Part shown: piece after piece, positions 10,001-16,977 of the stretch
Layout: every line of letters starts with the position of its first letter
Position numbering within the stretch: the stretch's first letter is position 1
Assembly: GCF_002999335.1 (NCBI RefSeq)
Contig: NW_020312255.1
Location: 1 to 27,038 of the forward strand
Reading direction: 5' to 3'
DNA: 27,038 nucleotides
Origin: Cyclospora cayetanensis
Lineage: Eukaryota; Apicomplexa; Conoidasida; Eucoccidiorida; Eimeriidae
Program-made: the position numbers and the translations under genes
The notes under the pieces: model-generated
The model's database searches: none
The model's input: the letters and a program-made list of their open reading frames with translations, nothing else
What the model was told of the DNA's origin: nothing

Positions 10001-10848
10001 CTGATCTAAGAGAAGGCATCGGAGGGTTCCAGAAAATACTGCAGCAGATGTTCAGTCGGGAAGGCATCCTTGGATTCATCGCCTTCTCGATTCTCGTCCT
10101 AGCAGCAGCCCTTATCGTGATGCTCTGCTGGCTATTCCGCTGTCGGGGCCGTGCTCTTCGCCGACAAAGAGAGCGAGCCGAGGCTATGAAAGCTCTCAAA
10201 CTCTCTGGTATCTCCATGAGCGAACTTGCTGTCATGGCGTGGGAGCAGCGCTCTGTGCCCACCGGTTCGTCCTGCTCCTCGCATGCGGGGGACAAAAGCT
10301 ACTTGTCTTCCCTTCGTCGTTCGCACAGGGAGCACAAAGGCAGAAAAAAGAACGCCAAAAGCGACTGCAACACAAGCAACTGCCAGGAAATGGTAGACTT
10401 GAGCCGTCGTATACCAGCAAGGCCTCCTGGAGATGCTGTCGTCCCCCCTCCAAGCGAGGGAGGACGAACAGGACGCTGCATGAGCCAAAAAGACACTGAT
10501 GAGTCAACCCCCGTTCCCCAGTGGCTTGCAGAGGAACGAGTATTACCCGCCCAGGCCTTCAGAAGGGCACCAGATCCCAGATGCTATTCTGCTGCCCCCT
10601 CCACATTGAGCAGCTTGAACAGCACTCGGGGTTTCTCTATGTCCAGCAGCTGCGGTACCACTACGGCTAAAAACCAGCTAGCAACCTCGATCTCCGGAGC
10701 GTCGCACGGAGCCTCTCTGTTAGAACTCGACGCGGAAGTGGAGCTCTTGAACAGCAGGGACGAGGAAGCAGCGATCGCATCTCTTCATGTGACCAACGCT
10801 ACACGCAGCCCCCATTCGAATGATCCAACAAGCAACAGAGACAATTAG
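404..10848 (+). CDS. Large modular ShK/sushi/LNR type I membrane protein (5'-partial, nine exons)
   Basis: Proposed join: 404-643, 991-1227, 1628-1720, 2418-3571 (donor uncertain), 4366-4720, 5395-5981, 6338-7531, 8124-8732, 9082-10848, ending at a TAG. Every junction is GT-AG and the phases match (1,1,1,0,1,0,0,0), giving about 2,077 residues with no internal stop. Visible modules, in order, are seven ShK-like domains, a CxDGxQNGDEExxDCGG motif and a sushi domain before the seventh ShK, a long cysteine-motif region, an LNR, three sushi-like domains, one transmembrane segment (10063-10137) and a 236-residue tail. ShK, sushi and LNR are extracellular disulfide-stabilised modules, so the protein probably faces the parasite surface or an apical organelle lumen and binds a partner or host ligand; that role is inferred. 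The signal peptide and true start must lie left of the window. It could be two genes split near 3.6 kb, but the shared ShK modules on both sides argue for one. I do not recognise a named orthologue. Confidence 0.8.
991..1227 (+). other. Exon: ShK module 2
   Basis: A phase 1-1 exon follows tgtcccttgcag (ending at 990) and precedes the donor GTTAGC at 1228. The module spans 1035-1223. It keeps six cysteines (CTDFE, SSC, GGCE, DAC, HTC, FC) but lacks the usual MGYSC wording, reading EDSGSSC instead. It is the most diverged of the ShK set. Confidence 0.8.
1228..1627 (+). other. Intron between ShK 2 and split ShK 3
   Basis: The non-coding stretch between the donor at 1228 and the preferred acceptor at 1627 includes a C/T-rich run (1341-1373, ttttttcccccc... 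and ccccttctccccc). I see no further ShK cysteine pattern in it. If the alternative acceptor at 1543 is used, the intron is 84 bp shorter. Confidence 0.55.
1628..1720 (+). other. Exon: first part of split ShK module 3
   Basis: This short exon encodes the front of a ShK module, CCDNKMVEQETG, and stops at CAG|GTGACC in phase 1. Joined to the exon at 2418 it restores ETGYTC, the position equivalent to MGYSC in the sister modules. The acceptor is uncertain: gccgcag ending at 1627 and ttgcag ending at 1543 are both in the right phase and both leave an open frame. The donor and the ShK reading are much firmer than the start. Confidence 0.65.
1766..2250. repeat. Purine minisatellite (GAGAGAGTTA type) inside a ShK-splitting intron
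   Basis: About 485 bp of GAGA runs are punctuated by GTTA, GTCA and GCGTTA every 8-20 bases. The plus strand is almost pure purine apart from these T's and C's. It fills the intron 1721-2417, which separates the two halves of ShK module 3. Local units such as GAGCGTTAGAGAGTTAAAGA recur several times, indicating slippage or unequal exchange. Confidence 0.92.
2284..2327. repeat. Short CAGCAACTG tandem repeat
   Basis: About four and a half copies of a 9-bp CAGCAACTG unit, one shortened to GCAACTG, lie in the same intron as the purine array, about 90 bp before the acceptor. Confidence 0.8.
2418..3571 (+). other. Exon: ShK modules 3 (rear)-6, DGxQNGDE motif and sushi 1
   Basis: The exon follows ccttcag (ending at 2417). 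It encodes the rest of ShK 3 (to 2560), ShK 4 (2573-2752), ShK 5 (2840-3019) and ShK 6 (3077-3250). These share VRDAC or IKDFC, then TC/SC/DC, then a final C. A CFDGFQNGDEEGIDCGG motif (3266-3331) follows, a cysteine motif seen in many secreted eukaryotic and bacterial proteins. A sushi module then runs from CDPSS to LRCEA (3338-3517). The donor is weak: phase-0 GT sites at 3530, 3536 and 3572 all fit the next acceptor. Without splicing the frame stops at 3626-3628. Confidence 0.8.
3686..4345. repeat. GT-rich intronic repeat with 43-47 bp units and a (TA)22 core
   Basis: GTGTGTATGTCTTT units come first (3686-3770). About five copies of a 43-47 bp unit containing GTTTGTAAAA and GCATATATA follow (about 3790-3990). 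An uninterrupted 44-bp AT run (4017-4060) is followed directly by GTGTGTGTGTGTGTGC, then by degenerate TG/TGTTTG sequence. All of it lies in the intron between the sushi 1 exon and the ShK 7 exon. Long ORFs here on both strands are products of the repeat. Confidence 0.9.
4366..4720 (+). other. Exon: hydrophobic/helical linker and ShK module 7
   Basis: A strong acceptor, ccctccttttcacag, ends at 4365 and opens the frame in phase 0. The first 60 or so residues (GRLPLLLALS..., then AIFGALSSALRIYPPDELRLL) look like a compact mixed helix/strand segment rather than a membrane span. The ShK module occupies 4549-4719, with CEDDP, MGYSC, FC, VRDAC, KTC and GAC. The donor is GCG|GTGGGT, phase 1, as for the earlier ShK exons. 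Confidence 0.8.
4846..5236. repeat. GTATGTAATGT repeat in the intron after ShK 7
   Basis: About 390 bp of interspersed GTGTATGTAATGT and GTGTATATAATGT units with no coding pattern. It lies in the intron 4721-5394. The plus strand is T/G/A-rich and almost devoid of C. Confidence 0.9.
5395..5981 (+). other. Exon: central region, no named domain
   Basis: The acceptor tttttgcag ends at 5394 and the donor CAG|GTGAGG starts at 5982, phase 1 in and phase 0 out. The 195 residues have few cysteines until the end (GACLD, NSCCG). They contain an alternating hydrophobic pattern with FPARFLAALKQQFIQRGVTLID, which resembles small alpha/beta extracellular modules such as SEA. That resemblance is an impression from the pattern only. 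Confidence 0.7.
5982..6337 (+). other. Intron without simple repeats
   Basis: The 356-bp intron between the central exon and the cysteine-motif exon has the donor GTGAGG and an acceptor in tgctctgcag. It is the longest intron here without a tandem repeat. Both flanking frames run some way into it, but only the 5981/6338 join keeps phase and avoids a stop. Confidence 0.65.
6338..7531 (+). other. Exon: repeated cysteine-motif region and front of LNR
   Basis: The exon runs from tctgcag (ending at 6337) to CAA|GTGAGG, phase 0 at both ends. About 398 residues contain a recurring C-x(n)-G-x-[YV]-C motif (FCEKPVEGRYC, a longer form ending PGKYC, CTKVEGEYC, CVKNERGDVC) and C-x2-x-CF pairs (LCGYQSCF, PCASRCF). 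They are separated by a basic, serine-rich stretch around 6740-7130 that is probably disordered. I cannot assign this region to a named family. The last residues, DCQCPHSFLQ, form the start of the LNR completed in the next exon. Confidence 0.75.
7556..7935. repeat. CT-rich repeat (CCTCTCTTCTA type) in the LNR-splitting intron
   Basis: About 380 bp of pyrimidine-rich units such as TCTACCTCTCTTCCATCTCCCT lie in the intron 7532-8123, which separates the two halves of the LNR module. The frame stays open through it by composition only. Confidence 0.9.
8025..8090. repeat. GTGTATG microsatellite
   Basis: GTGTATGTATGTGTATG units lie 30-100 bp before the acceptor at 8123, in the same intron as the CT-rich tract. 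Confidence 0.85.
8124..8732 (+). other. Exon: rear of LNR, GCC motif and alpha/beta region
   Basis: The acceptor attctcag ends at 8123 and the consensus donor CCG|GTAAGC starts at 8733, both phase 0. The exon opens with DGQCDPECFNEACGWDGKDC, a Lin-12/Notch repeat core with its usual aspartates and WDGxDC ending (8124-8183). Next come FECGSKCF and GSGCCLG, echoing the cysteine pairs of the previous exon. A stretch from LLHVELRVVG to IAIEFVLDA then has the strand-helix-strand feel of a SEA-like module (inference). Confidence 0.8.
8733..9081 (+). other. Intron before the sushi/transmembrane exon
   Basis: A 349-bp intron with the consensus donor GTAAGC and the acceptor gacgcag. It contains a small TCTGTCTCTC repeat near 8780-8806. 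Both flanking frames overlap inside it, but joining CCG at 8732 to CCG at 9082 keeps phase 0. Confidence 0.75.
9082..10848 (+). other. Exon: three sushi-like modules, transmembrane segment and tail
   Basis: This terminal exon follows gacgcag (ending at 9081). Sushi-like modules lie at about 9304-9504, 9514-9810 and 9820-9984. Each shows a VxC or VSC followed by a GF turn, then a late DGxW or EGSW tryptophan and a closing cysteine. A hydrophobic span, GILGFIAFSILVLAAALIVM and following residues (10063-10137), is followed by RCRGRALRRQRER, so the C-terminus should be cytoplasmic. The tail is basic and serine-rich with a VVPPPSEGG stretch. The span has no clear IAGG-type rhomboid site. The stop is TAG at 10846-10848. 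Confidence 0.88.
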
Positions 10849-11747
10849 CGTCCATATGGGACAAAAAGGGGCCGTGCATGCATCCCCAAAGTCTGGTTAC
10901 GTAACATGAGGGAAGGCTGCAGGGGGCACAGATATTTGTGCCATTAGGACGTATGTTCGGTTGAATCGCTTTCAGCAATGCCCAACGGGCACTGTATGAG
11001 GGCGCTCTGGCATTGCTAGGCAGGAGGAAGACAGCTTTGCGTCCAAGCTAGGTACCTCACTCAAGATCCAGGAATGGCTTTTCTTTAGAATTGTGATGAC
11101 TTATGATGAAGATTAATACTCAATGCTCAGGCCCTAGCTTTTCACGCAATCGAGAATGCATGCTGCAGCCATTCCTTCGTAGTGCTTCATCGAGTTCCTT
11201 AATTTTATGGATACATGATTCATCGCTTTTCATATCTGAATCTGGGCAGCACAATATAGAGCAGAGGTATTATTGGTTGGGCCCGAAAAATTGCCAGTTA
11301 AAAACTTTACGTCATATGAGGCTAGAATGGAATGCCCGCGCAACAGGTCATACAGTTTTCCGAGGTGTGGGTAGGAGCTTCAGCGTCGGATAACGTTAAA
11401 AGTGAAAAGTCAACCAATTATTGCCAGATTAGCACTGAGTCGCTGGAAGCAGCCTTCATATTGGAGCGAGACCCGCCTAACGAGAGGCTATGCTGTTTCT
11501 TTTCCAGTTCCAGGCTGAGGGCTGCAACCTCTGCTCTACTTCCTTAGCAAATAGGGAACGTGCTGACGCTTTATGGATAACACACTTACACGGCAGGGGT
11601 CAGCGAAAATCCATTATGCCTTAACTGCAGGCATTTTTCTGGTGTAGCCTTCCGGGCTGTGTGCGCCAAAATGAGGAGCCTGACCACTGTGAGGACCACA
11701 CAGTGCTTATAGAGGGAATTGATTCCCTACTCTTCAGAGCTCCACCT
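10849..11747. other. Intergenic, no gene seen
   Basis: Downstream of the large gene the codon pattern and the repeats both stop. A 96-codon open frame around 11,103-11,393 has no recognisable domain. A small perfect inverted repeat, GGGAAT-TG-ATTCCC, lies at about 11,714-11,727, just past the stop of the minus-strand ORF, and could be part of its 3' untranslated region. Confidence 0.5.
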
Positions 11748-12191
11748 TTACGCTTTGGCATCGGGATTTAGTTTCAGGACTGATGGCTTGAAGTTAAGCA
11801 TCACCTGGTACCATCGCTGACCATCCCCTTCTTTTTCGTCGGCCGTTGCCGTCAAGCGAAGGAAGCGGGGCGGCTTGTTCATTCTCATCGTGTACCATGT
11901 CTGCCCACTTCTTGCCGATTCTACAAAAGCCGGAGGAACCCCAGCGCTATGATCGATAAGGGTTCCTTCTAGGTTTGCTCCACTTCTTTGGGCACTCCGT
12001 AAAACAAGTCCCAAGGCGCCCGGAGAGACATTGCAAGCTGCGAAAATAGATACTGCGGCCCAGAGTTGCCACCATAACGCGGAACGTCTCAGGGCACATA
12101 GCCGACGGTGCCCGTTTGCGAGCGCTGATGAGTCCTTCGGCTTCATTTTACGGGAGGGCTTGAAGAGGCCCCCCAGACTTGAGGCGGTCAT
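11748..12191 (-). CDS. Small putative membrane or secreted protein, unrecognised
   Basis: A 147-codon ATG-to-TAA frame. The first 37 residues are basic and polar, followed by a hydrophobic stretch at about residues 38-64 (ALWWQLWAAVSIFAAC and onward) that would act as a signal anchor. If translation begins at Met16 it becomes a late-cleaved signal peptide. The remaining 80 or so residues are soluble, with one cysteine at most in the whole mature part, and include WYTMRMNKPPRFLRL and WYQVMLNFKP. Minus-strand upstream sequence contains TTATTTATACC near 12,220-12,233, which could be a core promoter. I recognise no family. The two Trp-Tyr pairs and the even protein-like composition favour real coding, but an exon of a larger gene or a chance ORF is possible. 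Confidence 0.5.
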   Translation of the reverse strand: MTASSLGGLFKPSRKMKPKDSSALANGHRRLCALRRSALWWQLWAAVSIFAACNVSPGALGLVLRSAQRSGANLEGTLIDHSAGVPPAFVESARSGQTWYTMRMNKPPRFLRLTATADEKEGDGQRWYQVMLNFKPSVLKLNPDAKA

Positions 12192-14157
12192 AATCCAGGT
12201 CAAAGATTGAAAAAAGCCTATATGGTATAAATAAGGCGTTCAGCGTTTTACAAATCGTGCTGTCTTGGCGAAAGCTGCAGCTGTGCACGGTTCTTCTACA
12301 CAAGTTTGTTACAAGCCACTGGTAAAGACCGTCACGAAGATCAACAGATTTGTGCAGGGGAATAGCTTGTATCTCTTATCATTCTGTTCTGCGTAAAAAA
12401 TATAATGTGTAAAATATTTTCCGTAAACAAGCGAAGGCAGAAGGGCAGACAATGATTGCAAGGGCCCAAATGTGTTGGTACAGGGTCTCGGAGTGCTGCT
12501 GCCGAATCATACCTTCCGTATGCTACGGCGGATTATAATGTTATCCTTCATAGCCATTTGAGCAAAAATCATAACAGTAATTTTTGATGCATGACTACTA
12601 AATACTTGCGCAAGTATTGGCAAGTTTCTTGCCTCTTTGACGACTGAATCAACTTTCATGAAGGTAAACCGAGGATACATAGGCAAAAACGTGGGGGAAT
12701 CATAAGGCTACGCGCGCGCTTTGCGCTCCTTCCTTGAGAAAAATTAAGATGTAATTTTTAATTGATATAACCTCTACTGAGACTTCGGAACAGTTATGAC
12801 AGTGGCCGCCCAGGTCCGGAGAGCCTCCTGTGGTCAAGGATAGCATAATAAATTATCGTTTTTGTTGCAGAAATGCCTACCAATATAAAATATGAAGTGT
12901 AGAGGAGCTATGACCTCTATCTAGTCGAGTTCGCACTGGAAATGGTGCCGGAGCTCCCGTTTTGCTGTCTCCAGACGAAAGCATTTAAAAACCCTAGATA
13001 TAAAATGCATTTGAGGTTCAAATCCAGGCAGCAGATCACTCGACCTGAGACAATAGTGCGGTCTTGTATGCAAAACCGCAGTACGCTCCACACTTAATCA
13101 GGTTCAAGGAGCAAAATCAAGTATAGCTTTAGCAGAAGTGGGCCAAGCTCCACGTAAGCACTACCATACTACTAATATCAAGCAAGGTTTGTCGACATCG
13201 ACAGAAATAGTTTTCTTTTTTGTATAATCTCATTTCTGCATAATGGGGCTTACTTTATTCAGCTATGATTGGTGCAGTGTGTCCATTGCCAAGTTTGTAC
13301 ATGTAGCCGGCTATGTAATGCTCCAATCAAGGTATTTGCAAGGAGACAGTGAACTCTAGACGCAATTCAAACTTGAGAAACGGCTACTGAGCAATATTTA
13401 AAGGAAAACCCTTCTTTTCATGTCCGCTCTCCCCCAAGTTTCCAACATGTAGGGAGAGGGACATTTAAGGTACGAGTACCTCCACCTGCCAAGCACCCCG
13501 AGCAATAACAGCTAGTTTTACACAGCATCTAACGCACACACACTCACAGACACGACGCCGCGTCTTGTTATATTGAAAGTACTGTGCTCCGCAACAAATC
13601 ATGTATACTAACACGCAAACCGATTCGCCAATTCTTTTAATACATATTTGAATATAACGATTGTAGCGAAGATTAAAACGCAGCTTAGCCAGCTACAACT
13701 GCGGAAGCATTAGCATGCTTTTTGCTTCTTCGACAAACTAAGCAAACTCCATGAAGGATAGGCAGAGGATATACGCACAAATATGTGGGAATCATGAGGC
13801 GGGGTGCATGCTTCATGATCGTGCCAATACCAAGTCAAGATCTGTGGAAAAGTCTTTATTCCGTCTACAATTGGAGCTGCAGGAGAATCTATGTAACCTT
13901 ACCAGTCCTTTTAGAGTACATGCTGAGAATCACATATGAGAATGCAATAGCAACGGTGCCTGAAGCCCAAGATTTTTTTAGGAACGTCAATTGCGGATAG
14001 CGCCAGCAATATGCTTGGCTTTGTATATGAACCTTGCAACTAGTGTCATCCCACTTGCAATGTTAAGCCAATATCGTATCTGAGCTAAGTTCTGTATTAG
14101 AGCCCTTACATCGATGCTTGTAGGGTGGGGCCGCGTCACTAGTGGGGAAAGTATGGA
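12192..14157. other. Gene-poor, AT-richer stretch
   Basis: About 2 kb with only short, unconvincing frames. It contains a small CA-rich patch near 13,530 and scattered AT-rich runs. No tandem array or RNA gene was recognised. Confidence 0.5.
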
Positions 14158-14406
14158 GTGGGAACTCACGAATGGGCAAAAGGCATTGTGTATCCCTCTA
14201 AATGTTACACGACTCTCCAACAAGCCGAATATACGGCTTATAAAGAAGCGAATAATCCTCTCCACCAGGTTTTTTGCGATCTTGTAGCTCTGTGGAACGC
14301 TGGGCTGCACAGGAATTACTACACATGCAGTGAAGCGGCTGTATTCAGGACTACTGGCACCTTAGAGCTAAGTTCAATGGCATATAATATTCTCCACTTG
14401 ACTTAA
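14158..14406 (+). pseudogene. Open fragment, possible surface-antigen-like remnant
   Basis: The 82-codon frame has no ATG near its start. Its second half reads CDLVALWNAGLHRNYYTC, then after about 18 residues MAYNILHLT. The spacing of a VALxN-like strand, a YxTC and an xLxLT strand loosely recalls the C-terminal half of Eimeria TA4/SAG surface antigens as I remember that family. No signal peptide or other expected cysteines are seen. An overlapping 107-codon minus-strand frame (13,987-14,310) is equally open. The identification is tentative. Confidence 0.15.
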
Positions 14407-15229
14407 AATTCCGTATCCTGCAGATTATTAGCTTAATTTGTGTTTAGCACTCACTAGTGTGCTGCGCAGCGCTCCTGATATGGGCGTATCAGATTCTGAA
14501 ATTCTCAGCGTCAAGCTACAGGATACAGCGCTGCCGCCCAATCGGTAAGAACACTTTCCAGCTCAAACTCCTAATAAATAGTGAGGGCGTCCAGACCATA
14601 TAGCAGTATCCTCAGAATACGAATTTTCTCTCCGTACTCTAGAGCCTTGACAAAGCCCCCCAAAATGTCTAATCGCTAATATTTAGAAGAAACCACGAGA
14701 CATTAGTAGAACATATTAGCTAAGGGTCGCCACTAAAATAGATTACGGTGCGCACTACACTGGGCGAGGGCAAAGATGAGGAATACGGCACCCCACATAT
14801 GCAATACAACCTAATACCGCATGGAAATTCCATCAAAAATGCATATCTTAATGAATGTGCTTTTAAAAATGTGAATAACCCTGTAATTCCTGGAATATTT
14901 ACCATCGCATCGCACCCCTGCACGGGGATCAAACCTGAGGAGAAAACGCATGTAGACACCCGGGGTACCCGCTGTGAACCAAATGTCTTACACGGAGGTC
15001 ACTCTGAAAGGGCAAAATCCTTTAATTCTTGTGAAGAAATAGGGAAAAAGTCAAATTATGGACGCTTGCCAGCCAGCATCAACCCGTATTCGCTGACGCA
15101 GTGGTCCACCTAGTTCGCAGACGCAGCTCTCACCACATGCTGATCACGGACAACAAGCTGCATTCACATTATACAATTGCGTAATCCACCTTTACTCATT
15201 TGTAGAGACGTTTTCGATTTTGAATAAAA
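14407..15229. other. Mostly non-coding, one undefined open frame
   Basis: An open frame of about 121 codons lies at 14,748-15,113 (+). It starts from GTG, with the first ATG at 14,799. It has balanced composition with three or four cysteines (NECAF, HPCTG, TRCEP, NSCEE) but no domain I recognise. It could be an internal exon of an unseen gene or chance. The AT-rich 100 bp before 15,230 is a likely promoter/leader. Confidence 0.3.
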
Positions 15230-15625
15230 ATGAAGCAGGTTTCTAAGCTAGTGCCGTGCCCCCACTGGGCTAGGATGATATCCCTTTGCTTGGTTCCGTT
15301 TGTTTTTGGCGCGTTGGTGAGTGCCGCTGTTGAAGAACACAACGAGACTTCCCTCAATACAGGTGTGGATATCACATTCTACGAGGCGGGCAGTGCGCAT
15401 CCGACACATGATCAAGCAGTTGCAAGGACCCACCTGCAATCTTTTCAGAAGGATAAAGATGGCTTCGGGGGGAAGAAAAAGCTCGCCAAGGCGTTGGCAG
15501 CAGCTCTTGGAATTTGTTTGGCTACCTTGCTGCTCTCACGATGGCTCAAAAGCAAAGGAATTGCTGGCTACGGCAAGTCTGTACATGAAGAGGGCCTTCC
15601 TGAAGAAGTGAGTACCACTGGTTGA
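15230..15625 (+). CDS. Small secreted/membrane protein, dense-granule-like layout
   Basis: A 131-codon frame begins at an ATG in a good apicomplexan context (AAAAATGA) with an in-frame TGA nine bases upstream, which supports this start. Residues 16-33 (MISLCLVPFVFGALVSAA) form a signal peptide core. N38-E-T is an N-glycosylation sequon. After a polar stretch, KKK at 82-84 leads into a second hydrophobic segment at about 86-105 (ALAAALGICLATLLLSRW), followed by KSKG. Signal peptide plus one late membrane helix is the common plan of coccidian dense-granule (GRA) proteins, but I find no sequence signature of a named one. The sequence GAA|GTGAGT at 15,605-15,613 is a near-ideal splice donor only six codons before the stop, so the C-terminus may instead continue in a further exon. 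Confidence 0.55.
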   Translation: MKQVSKLVPCPHWARMISLCLVPFVFGALVSAAVEEHNETSLNTGVDITFYEAGSAHPTHDQAVARTHLQSFQKDKDGFGGKKKLAKALAAALGICLATLLLSRWLKSKGIAGYGKSVHEEGLPEEVSTTG

Positions 15626-16975
15626 TATGGTCTGTTGCTATGATGGTAGCATTCTCGCAGAGAGTCGAGAGGCAGCATAACTGGTGAGCACCAAGGTCTT
15701 TTGAAATGCAAGTAAGGCAGGGCATTGTGTTAAGCACAATTAGGTATCGACTGCAATCCAATCGTACGTGAGGAACCAGACAGCAAGAAATCGCGAATAT
15801 CGCCATGTGCTGGGGGTAAATTTGTGATCCAAGAGTGACACAGTCAAAGGGATAAGCATCCGTGTAATTGTTTCACCGTCTGGAACACGACTTTGCAAAG
15901 TACAATGGATCTGCAAAAAAAGGCAAGTCCTGTGCATGCTAACGAACCATAAAATTGACAAGCATTGTTCAAACTGTATTGCGTCCACGGTGCACATTCT
16001 TCTGACTCTCTGCATTTTTTTGGGGTACCTGGAAGGCTAGCTAGTTGCTTTTAAGTGGAAGCCTTGTACAGGGTACACTAGATAATGAGAAGCATTATGT
16101 TGACTGTGTTGCGATCATCCTGAATTTGAATTAGCGGCGGGCCTGCAATGCGTGTCGGTCCAATTGTTTTACTATGTTGGGGAATGGACTTAGGGTTGCC
16201 AAACTGGTTTTCTGGCTACATCTAGCTCGTGGATGCGGCACTGGCAGTACTGGTGTGCTTGCATGTTCGGACGGCTTGTGGTGAAGGACAAACCCTAAAC
16301 GTTTTGCCGCAATTCTTCCAACAATTCTGTAATGCACCAACTTGGCTAGCAGAGGACTGTTGTGAAATTAATTCAAAAATGATAGGAGCAAGCAACACAC
16401 GGAACTGAGTAGCTCGGCAGAATCTGCGCTTTGCCACAACTGATCACAGGCCCGACGTTCATACACATTATCTGGCCTACGATGTAATGCGCTGTGATGG
16501 AAAGTAAAAATGTCTGGGCACCTTAATTGGCAGACTCCTTGGCTGTTGGTATTCTCGGTGCGGTGCTTGTTGAGTAAACATGAGTGAGTACTTGAAAGTT
16601 TGTTGAGCAGTGTGTTGCATGGGGGCGACTGACCGTCCATTGCACTACAGCACGCATTCGGCCTCGAAATACCTGGTTAACCTGCATGGCTCTACAAGTA
16701 TTGAGAATCTACATGTGCCTTTGTTCGTCCAGCTACCTGTAGGAATTGTTAGCACACCAGGTTGAGTTCCACGATGAAGACAAGCGTTAGTCTGTAATGC
16801 GGTTTCATACAGCGCAACGCGGTGTAGTATGTATTTGATGAAGCTAAGATTCAGTGTGGTTGATTGGAGGACGCTGGAATATATCCAGCGGTGGCCGTTA
16901 AGCGTTCAGAGCTAACAAATACCACAACAGACGTGCATATAAATTACCATCCATAGTACCATCCTTTGAAGGTAC
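15626..16975. other. No gene seen
   Basis: About 1.35 kb with only short frames. It could hold a second exon of the upstream small gene, but no candidate stands out. From about 16,130 onward the plus strand becomes G+T-rich, as in the repeat block to the right. Confidence 0.45.
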
Positions 16976-16977
16976 AG

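Noticed and set aside
13012..13030. GGTTCAAATCC, like a tRNA T-loop (B box)
   Set aside because: The flanking bases do not form a T stem, and no A box, anticodon arm or acceptor stem is found at the expected distance.
16290..16300. AAACCCTAAAC, resembling the apicomplexan telomere repeat (also AAACCCTAG near 12,990)
   Set aside because: Only one and a half units at the first site and a single unit at the second. A telomere or interstitial telomeric array needs several tandem copies, so chance is likely.
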